This document shows, one piece after another, positions 60,002 through 64,000 of a stretch of 64,000 nucleotides of DNA. A program made the translations under genes and the position numbers. The DNA comes from Aquimarina spongiae. GTDB lineage: Bacteria; Bacteroidota; Bacteroidia; Flavobacteriales; Flavobacteriaceae. The notes beneath the pieces were generated by a model, which was given only the letters and a program-made list of their open reading frames with translations, was not told the DNA's origin and did no database searches. Location: NCBI RefSeq assembly GCF_900141785.1, contig NZ_FQYP01000002.1, positions 528,954 through 592,953 of the forward strand, in the 5' to 3' direction. Position 1 is the first letter of the stretch, and each line of letters opens with the position of its first letter.

Positions 60002-60995
60002 CAGATAAATACTTAAATATTTTATAGTCTAAATTAAAGTTACATTTTTCTGAAATAAACCCATATTGTCCAACGGGGTTTACTTCCAAAAATATATACT
60101 CCCCATTTTGAGCTCTTATAATATCTATAGAACCTGTATTCAATTTTAACATTACCATTAGTTCGGTCAATTTATTTTCAATGTCTTTGAGCAATTTGTA
60201 AGGCACAATTCGATTCGGCTTTGTAGAATCATAGTTTCTAAAATCAATTTGAGTTTTTGAATTCTTTTGACTGAAAATACAAGAACTATAAAATTCCCCA
60301 TCTAAATAAAAACAACGGATTTCATACATTTTTTTAATATGCTCTTGAAAAATAGATGGTCCAAAAGCGTCTGGTATTTTCTCAATTTTATCAATCAAAA
60401 CGGTTTTATTAGAAATCCAGAAATTATCATTTTCTGGAATATACCTAAAAGCTTCGTGTAAGGCTTTACGTATGATAGATTGATTGTTTACAAGAAAAAA
60501 TTCGACGACATCATTTTTTGAGTTCGTGATTATTGTATTTGGGATTAGCAAACCTGTTTTTTTAGCCAACTCTAATGTAAAAGGTTTATTTAAACCTGTA
60601 ACAAAATATGAACCTAAGCACCTGTTACAAAACTTAGTAACAAAAAAATCCTTAAAAATCTTATAATTAAACCCAATGCTTCTTAAGATTTCTAAATCTG
60701 GAAACAAAAACTCTTCCCCCTCTATATCTACAGTAATATCATCAACCGCATTGTAAGGTCTTCTAAACCATAATGAAGTGATGTTTTCTTCATCTTCCTC
60801 GTTGCTAAAATTTATTTGACTTTCGCTTTCTTTATCTAGATGAATGCTGAATTTTCTGTTATTAAACTCGAATGAATTATGTCCCGTAAAAGATGTTTTC
60901 CCATTATATCTTTTTACACGTCTGTTTTTATATATAAACCAATTCATTACATGATTAGTGGAAAGATCCACTTCTTCAGAAAAGATTATTGTCAT
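59991..60995 (-). CDS. gwsG: Grasp-with-SPASM system ATP-grasp peptide maturase
   Basis: A 334-residue ATP-grasp ligase. It starts MTIIFSEEVDLSTNHVMNWF, the usual opening (I.S...D.STN.V..W). The ATP-grasp core has IIRKALHEAFRYI, IFQEHIKKMYEIRCFYLDGE and the metal-binding LNTGSIDIIRAQNGEYIFLEVNPVGQYGFIS. Relatives of the microviridin (MvdD/MdnC) type join Ser/Thr/Lys side chains to Asp/Glu of a precursor. The 63-residue precursor gene lies 68 bases upstream. The C-terminus is overlapped by the 64-residue ORF. Confidence 0.92.
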   Translation of the reverse strand: MTIIFSEEVDLSTNHVMNWFIYKNRRVKRYNGKTSFTGHNSFEFNNRKFSIHLDKESESQINFSNEEDEENITSLWFRRPYNAVDDITVDIEGEEFLFPDLEILRSIGFNYKIFKDFFVTKFCNRCLGSYFVTGLNKPFTLELAKKTGLLIPNTIITNSKNDVVEFFLVNNQSIIRKALHEAFRYIPENDNFWISNKTVLIDKIEKIPDAFGPSIFQEHIKKMYEIRCFYLDGEFYSSCIFSQKNSKTQIDFRNYDSTKPNRIVPYKLLKDIENKLTELMVMLKLNTGSIDIIRAQNGEYIFLEVNPVGQYGFISEKCNFNLDYKIFKYLSDEK

Positions 60996-61026
60996 ACTCT
61001 TATCAATCCCATTTTTTCATTCAATC

Positions 61027-61052
61027 AAAAGAGGCAGAACTTTGCCCCTTTT
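61027..61052 (-). terminator. Terminator-like hairpin between precursor and ATP-grasp gene
   Basis: On the minus strand AAAAGGGGCA/TGCCTCTTTT (arms 61043-61052 and 61027-61036, one wobble) with a six-base loop, ending in a T-run. It lies 11 bases after the precursor stop and 31 bases before the ATP-grasp start codon, so it may attenuate transcription into the enzyme genes. Confidence 0.65.
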
Positions 61053-61063
61053 GGTTTTAAAAG

Positions 61064-61255
61064 TTAGCAATCGTACCATATTGGCCCGGTAAAAGGAGTG
61101 GAACTATCACATCTCGAATAATCATCAGAACCATTAGAATCCTGTGTGCAGATAGTTTTCGTTGATTCTTCTCCTTCAGTTCCGCCCGTAACAGTTACTT
61201 TGTTAGAAATTTCTTGATCTTTGAATGCTAACAGAAGTGAATCTTGTTTTTTCAT
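61064..61255 (-). CDS. Grasp-with-SPASM type RiPP precursor peptide, GG leader
   Basis: A 63-residue peptide: leader MKKQDSLLLAFKDQEISNKV then TVTGG (Gly24-Gly25), the double-glycine cleavage site typical of Bacteroidota peptide leaders. The core of 38 residues (TEGEESTKTICTQDSNGSDD... ending WYDC) is rich in Ser/Thr and Asp/Glu, the partners used by ATP-grasp ligases to form ester or amide rings, and has three Cys (36, 49, 63). It is the first gene of the minus-strand operon with the ATP-grasp and SPASM maturases. No second copy is visible. Confidence 0.85.
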   Translation of the reverse strand: MKKQDSLLLAFKDQEISNKVTVTGGTEGEESTKTICTQDSNGSDDYSRCDSSTPFTGPIWYDC

Positions 61256-61383
61256 CTTAAATTGATTTTAAATTTTACCTACTCTAATATTTGGGTTTTC
61301 GGTTACCCCCATTATCGTGCAACTATTCTTTTATATCGTTTGAGCTTTCAATCTTTTCTACAACGATACTTAAGTATTTAAAT

Positions 61384-61413
61384 CAAGGCTAGCATAAGTA
61401 ACTCATAACCAAA
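61384..61413 (-). promoter_or_regulatory. Candidate promoter of the RiPP operon
   Basis: On the minus strand TTTG (61410-61413), an 18-base spacer, and TAGCCTTG (61384-61391; one base off TAnnTTTG) give a near-consensus promoter about 130 bases before the precursor start. The remaining leader has no ORF. Confidence 0.35.
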
Positions 61414-61479
61414 TGCTTTTTTCATATAAGTTGTTTTTTTAGTATCACCTCTATACTATTTTAAGTTTCATTTTTTTCA

Positions 61480-61893
61480 AGAATTTCTCCCAAAAAAAGT
61501 GCTAATACTGATTATATACGGGACATAAAAAGGCATTGCGGGGATATTGGAAAGCTAGAAATAGAAAATTTCCAATAGGAATTATATAAAAATATCTGGG
61601 AACAACCTCAAGAAATTTATCGAGGTAATAAATTATTCAATAAGGATCATAAAGACCTTCTGTTGGTTTAAAAAAGCCTTCCATTAGGCGCTACATCATT
61701 AAGTGGTGTGCAAATCCCTGATTTAATTTTAAGATATGTTTTGCATAAGGAGTAAATTATTGATTTGGCCAATAGGTTACTATCGTCTAAGAGCTGCAAA
61801 AAATCCATAAAAGTAATTGGGTGATATTATAAATGCGCTCATAAATAAATATTCCCTATCTCATTCTAAGGCACGAAACTCTCACTGAGATTT
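61480..61893 (+). pseudogene. Decayed protein-coding frame with in-frame stops
   Basis: One plus-strand frame reads protein-like text across about 130 codons (ANTDYIRDIKRHCGDIGKLE, then ELYKNIWEQPQEIYRGNKLF, then LGATSLSGVQIPDLILRYVL, then IDLANRLLSSKSCKKSIKVI) but carries stops at 61576, 61669, 61753, 61822, 61846 and 61867. The text keeps hydrophobic-charged helix patterning between stops, unlike random AT-rich DNA. It has no usable start. I cannot name the family. Interpretation as a dead gene is an inference from frame continuity. Confidence 0.5.
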
Positions 61894-62048
61894 TACTTAC
61901 TTTGATTAAGTCTTTGTCTTTTTCATTCTCCTAATTCTATTTTTATTAGGTCTCGCTTTTTACTTTTTACTGGAGATTATTAGTTTTATAATATCAAGTA
62001 TAGTATCATTGAAGTAATTAAACAAACATGTTGCAGATAAACGTTAAA

Positions 62049-62079
62049 TTTGTATTTTTACCAATTTTTGGTATTTTTG
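62049..62079 (+). promoter_or_regulatory. Promoter and overlapping palindrome of the parDE operon
   Basis: TTTG (62049-62052), 19-base spacer, TATTTTTG (62072-62079): full promoter match. The inverted repeat TACCAA-TTT-TTGGTA (62059-62073) runs into the -7 element, suiting autorepression by ParD or the complex. Confidence 0.65.
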
Positions 62080-62095
62080 AAATAAATTTATAAAA

Positions 62096-62347
62096 ATGAG
62101 TAAAAACACATCAATATCACTAGGGAATTATTTTGACCAGTTTATTCAGAGTAGAATACGTGAAGGTCGGTTTAAGAATGTAAGTGAAGTAATTCGTGCA
62201 GGATTAAGGCTTTTAGAAGAAGAAGAAAGTAAAGCCGTAGCCTTGAAGAATGCCATTCAAGAAGGAATTGATAGTGGAATTGCTCACGATTTTAATCCAA
62301 CAGAACATCTTAAATCTCTAAAATCAAAAAAACAATCGAATGGCTAA
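62096..62347 (+). CDS. parD: ParD family antitoxin (type II toxin-antitoxin)
   Basis: An 83-residue ribbon-helix-helix antitoxin: MSKNTSISLGNYFDQFIQ forms the DNA-binding strand and helix, FKNVSEVIRAGLRLLEEEE the second helix, followed by the toxin-binding tail. It binds and neutralises ParE and represses its own operon. It overlaps the toxin gene by eight bases. Confidence 0.93.
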   Translation: MSKNTSISLGNYFDQFIQSRIREGRFKNVSEVIRAGLRLLEEEESKAVALKNAIQEGIDSGIAHDFNPTEHLKSLKSKKQSNG

Positions 62348-62639
62348 ATTCAAACTGACCTATAAAGCAGTTGAGGATTTATCAAAGATTTGGGATTATA
62401 CTTTTAAGGTTTGGTCAGAAAAACAAGCTGACAAATATTATGAAATGTTGATTTCTAATTGTCAAGAAATAGCTAATAATCCAGATTTAGGAAAGAACTA
62501 CAATGGAATTACTAACAATCTCTTTGGAACAAAAGCAAATCGACATATCATTTTCTATAGAACTGTCAATGAAAATTATATAGAAATCACAAGGATTTTG
62601 CACGAAAGAATGGATCTGAAGAAACGGATGCTTGAATAA
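62340..62639 (+). CDS. parE: ParE family toxin (type II toxin-antitoxin)
   Basis: A 99-residue RelE/ParE-fold toxin: KFKLTYKAVEDLSKIWDYTFKVW, ADKYYEMLISNCQEIANNP, the strand HIIFYRTVNENYIEITRILHERMDLKKR. The C-terminal Arg/His-rich strand is where active-site residues lie in the fold. ParE toxins poison DNA gyrase. Full length, so the pair looks functional. Confidence 0.93.
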   Translation: MAKFKLTYKAVEDLSKIWDYTFKVWSEKQADKYYEMLISNCQEIANNPDLGKNYNGITNNLFGTKANRHIIFYRTVNENYIEITRILHERMDLKKRMLE

Positions 62640-63065
62640 AACCACCCACAACAATTCGTTCATTACACTTGCAGAATTAGCCCGTTAAAAATAAAGTGCC
62701 AAAAATGTTGTGAACAATTAAAAACAACATTCCAAATTCTATAACTGATAATAAAAAATGAATATTTTAAAGCCATTATACCATTCCAACTAATCAATAG
62801 AATTGAACACACGAAATCAAGAACCCATAAAAAGGGAAAATCAAAACACTCTGAAAAAATGCTTTATGGATATAATTGCCTGAGAAATTGCACATTTGGT
62901 ATCGTTGATTATATTGTCCTGGATGGTTTTATTTTGTATAATAAACAAATTATTTGTTGCCACAGCAGTGTTTCAAAAGAAATGCTTGATAAATTGAAGT
63001 AAAATTTAATGTTATCCAAATTGAGCATAAATTGCAATATACTTGTATGGAGATAAAGGATATTC
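62640..63065. other. AT-rich spacer after parDE
   Basis: These 426 bases have no convincing gene. A 47-codon frame at 62859-63002 (MLYGYNCLRNCTFGIV...) has four Cys but no recognisable family, and nothing in its context supports expression, so it is not called. No tRNA or long repeat is visible. Confidence 0.35.
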
Positions 63066-63127
63066 AAATACACATAAAATCATAGAATTTTTTATTTAAA
63101 AAAAACTCTATGATTTTATGTGTATTT
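63066..63127. terminator. Large inverted repeat between convergent genes
   Basis: Arms 63066-63086 and 63107-63127 (AAATACACATAAAATCATAGA and its complement) are perfect over 21 bases, with a partly paired A/T-rich loop (TTTTTT/AAAAAA inside). It separates parE from the DUF6588 gene and should terminate from both directions. Confidence 0.7.
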
Positions 63128-63183
63128 ATCTATTAAGAAACAAATTGTAGAACTCTACAATAAATTAAATGATCAACTAATTA

Positions 63184-64000
63184 TTACAAACCAAAATTAA
63201 GACCGAAAGATAATCCGCTATACTCAGCTAGCGTATAATCTAAATTCATACGGAAAAATCCTAATGTAAGCTTGGCCCCTAAAGTACCACGAACGCCAGA
63301 GATCTTACTTTCTACTGAAAAAGGATCTGTAATCTCTTCTTCTGAAATTACACCAGATTGTACCCTATATGTCCCAAGCAAATCAGTGGTCGAAGTTCCT
63401 GAAAAGATATCCTATTCCACCATAAAAATTGAAAACGGGCATTTTTGTGGCTCCAATCACTTGAAATAACAAGGTATTGGTGTTATTTTCAAATCGCTGA
63501 TTTTCTCCGTCTACAATGTTGGTATCTGTAAAATCATAACTACCATCCAAATGAGTATAAGCTATTAAGCCAGAAATAGCAACAGGAAAAACCTTATCTG
63601 CAGGTAACCAAGATGTAAACTCATGTTGTAGACCAAAACCGTAAAAACCTACTTTGGCGTCGCTGGTGTTTATTTTTGGGAAGAATCTTGCCTTTATCTC
63701 CGTTCCTTTTAAAGGAGCAAAACTAGCTTGTAAAAAAGCAGTAGGAACAAAATTAATATTTGATTCTCCTAAACCTGTTGGTAATTCAAATTCTGCATCC
63801 TGTGGTGGTATTAAAGGCACTGAGCTTTCCCCTTCAACAACCACGACGATTCCTTCTATGTCTCCAAAAGCAGTAGCAACTTCTTTTTGCAAGCTCCCGT
63901 CCCTAAATTGTAGATTTTCATATTGAGAAGTATCTAAAACAAAAGACTTGTTATCATCTCCCACAAAGGCAGCGTTGGCAACTATTGAAATCTCAAAGCC
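63184..64000 (-). pseudogene. DUF6588-type outer-membrane-like protein, frameshifted, 5' end outside window
   Basis: Two minus-strand frames form one gene: the first (from the window edge to 63383) ends IGYLFRNFDH-stop, but removing one base of the four-A run at 63402-63405 makes it continue as YLSGTSTTDLLGTYRVQSG into the second frame, which ends LAEYSGLSFGLNFGL. The upstream part reads FEISIVANAAFVGDDNKS and QASFAPLKGTEIKARFFP, beta-rich like the DUF6588 family. The break is in a homopolymer, so either a real frameshift or a sequencing error. The reading continues past base 64000. Confidence 0.7.

Noticed and set aside
59830..60027. Plus-strand 65-codon ORF over the RiPP region
   Set aside because: It is the antisense of the coupled 64-residue ORF and the maturase gene ends; AT-rich, Phe/Leu-rich text and no family.
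62859..63002. 47-codon plus-strand frame after parE
   Set aside because: No family, no promoter in view and no coupling with neighbours, so chance cannot be excluded.
63272..63469. Plus-strand ORF over the DUF6588 gene
   Set aside because: It lies antisense to the two frames that join into one DUF6588 protein, and its text has no family.

Overview
The window looks like a chromosome segment of a marine Flavobacteriia member (Bacteroidota), probably Flavobacteriaceae and possibly close to Aquimarina; the genus is a guess. Supporting signs are AT-rich DNA, promoters of the Bacteroidota type (TTTG, about 20 bases, TAnnTTTG), genes without Shine-Dalgarno sites, type IX secretion (T9SS) cargo with C-terminal sorting domains, a SprF/PorP partner, DUF4252 and DUF4369 proteins, BlaI/M56 pairs and a grasp-with-SPASM peptide system.

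Layout. 1-3.8 kb: a DUF819 membrane protein cut by the window edge, a DUF4369 lipoprotein, tRNA-Thr, and an idi / pterin-synthase-like / peroxiredoxin group. 3.8-11.3 kb: a minus-strand gliding or surface-adhesin unit (large type-B T9SS adhesin, SprF/PorP, PorE-like OmpA protein). 12.1-16.6 kb: a regulatory block with a TPR lipoprotein histidine kinase, its LuxR-type regulator, two tiny tandem lipoproteins absent from a normal-length ORF list, and a LytTR regulator with Glu at the phospho-Asp position. 17-26 kb: sirtuin, haem-binding protein, HEAT-like protein, purB, a block of REP-like palindromes, an ECF sigma/anti-sigma/DUF4252 operon and two S41 peptidases. 26.2-34.3 kb: a B12 salvage locus with a riboswitch-controlled TonB receptor, cobU-cobT-cobS-cobC, a DUF71 ATPase and btuF-btuC without btuD. 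34.4-45 kb: housekeeping and stress genes (dnaN, VOC, epimerase, hydrolase, Thr/Ser dehydratase), then a BlaI-M56 sensor pair with stacked operators and a 29-residue repeat domain. 45.1-53.2 kb: nitrogen assimilation (gltD/gltB diverging from glnB-amt). 53.3-57.9 kb: a DUF4870 protein, a secreted trypsin-like protease and mnmE. 58-64 kb: an AT-rich accessory region with a RiPP operon of the grasp-with-SPASM type, a decayed gene, a ParDE toxin-antitoxin pair and a frameshifted DUF6588 gene at the right edge.

The most interesting system is the RiPP operon at 58.1-61.4 kb on the minus strand: a 63-residue GG-leader precursor, a terminator-like hairpin, an ATP-grasp maturase, an unrecognised 64-residue ORF overlapping both neighbours, a SPASM protein lacking a radical-SAM motif, and a DUF6624 lipoprotein. 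No exporter or leader peptidase lies in the window. The second is the pair of about 50-residue paralogous lipoproteins next to a TPR histidine kinase. All functions are read from motifs and context; no database search was run.
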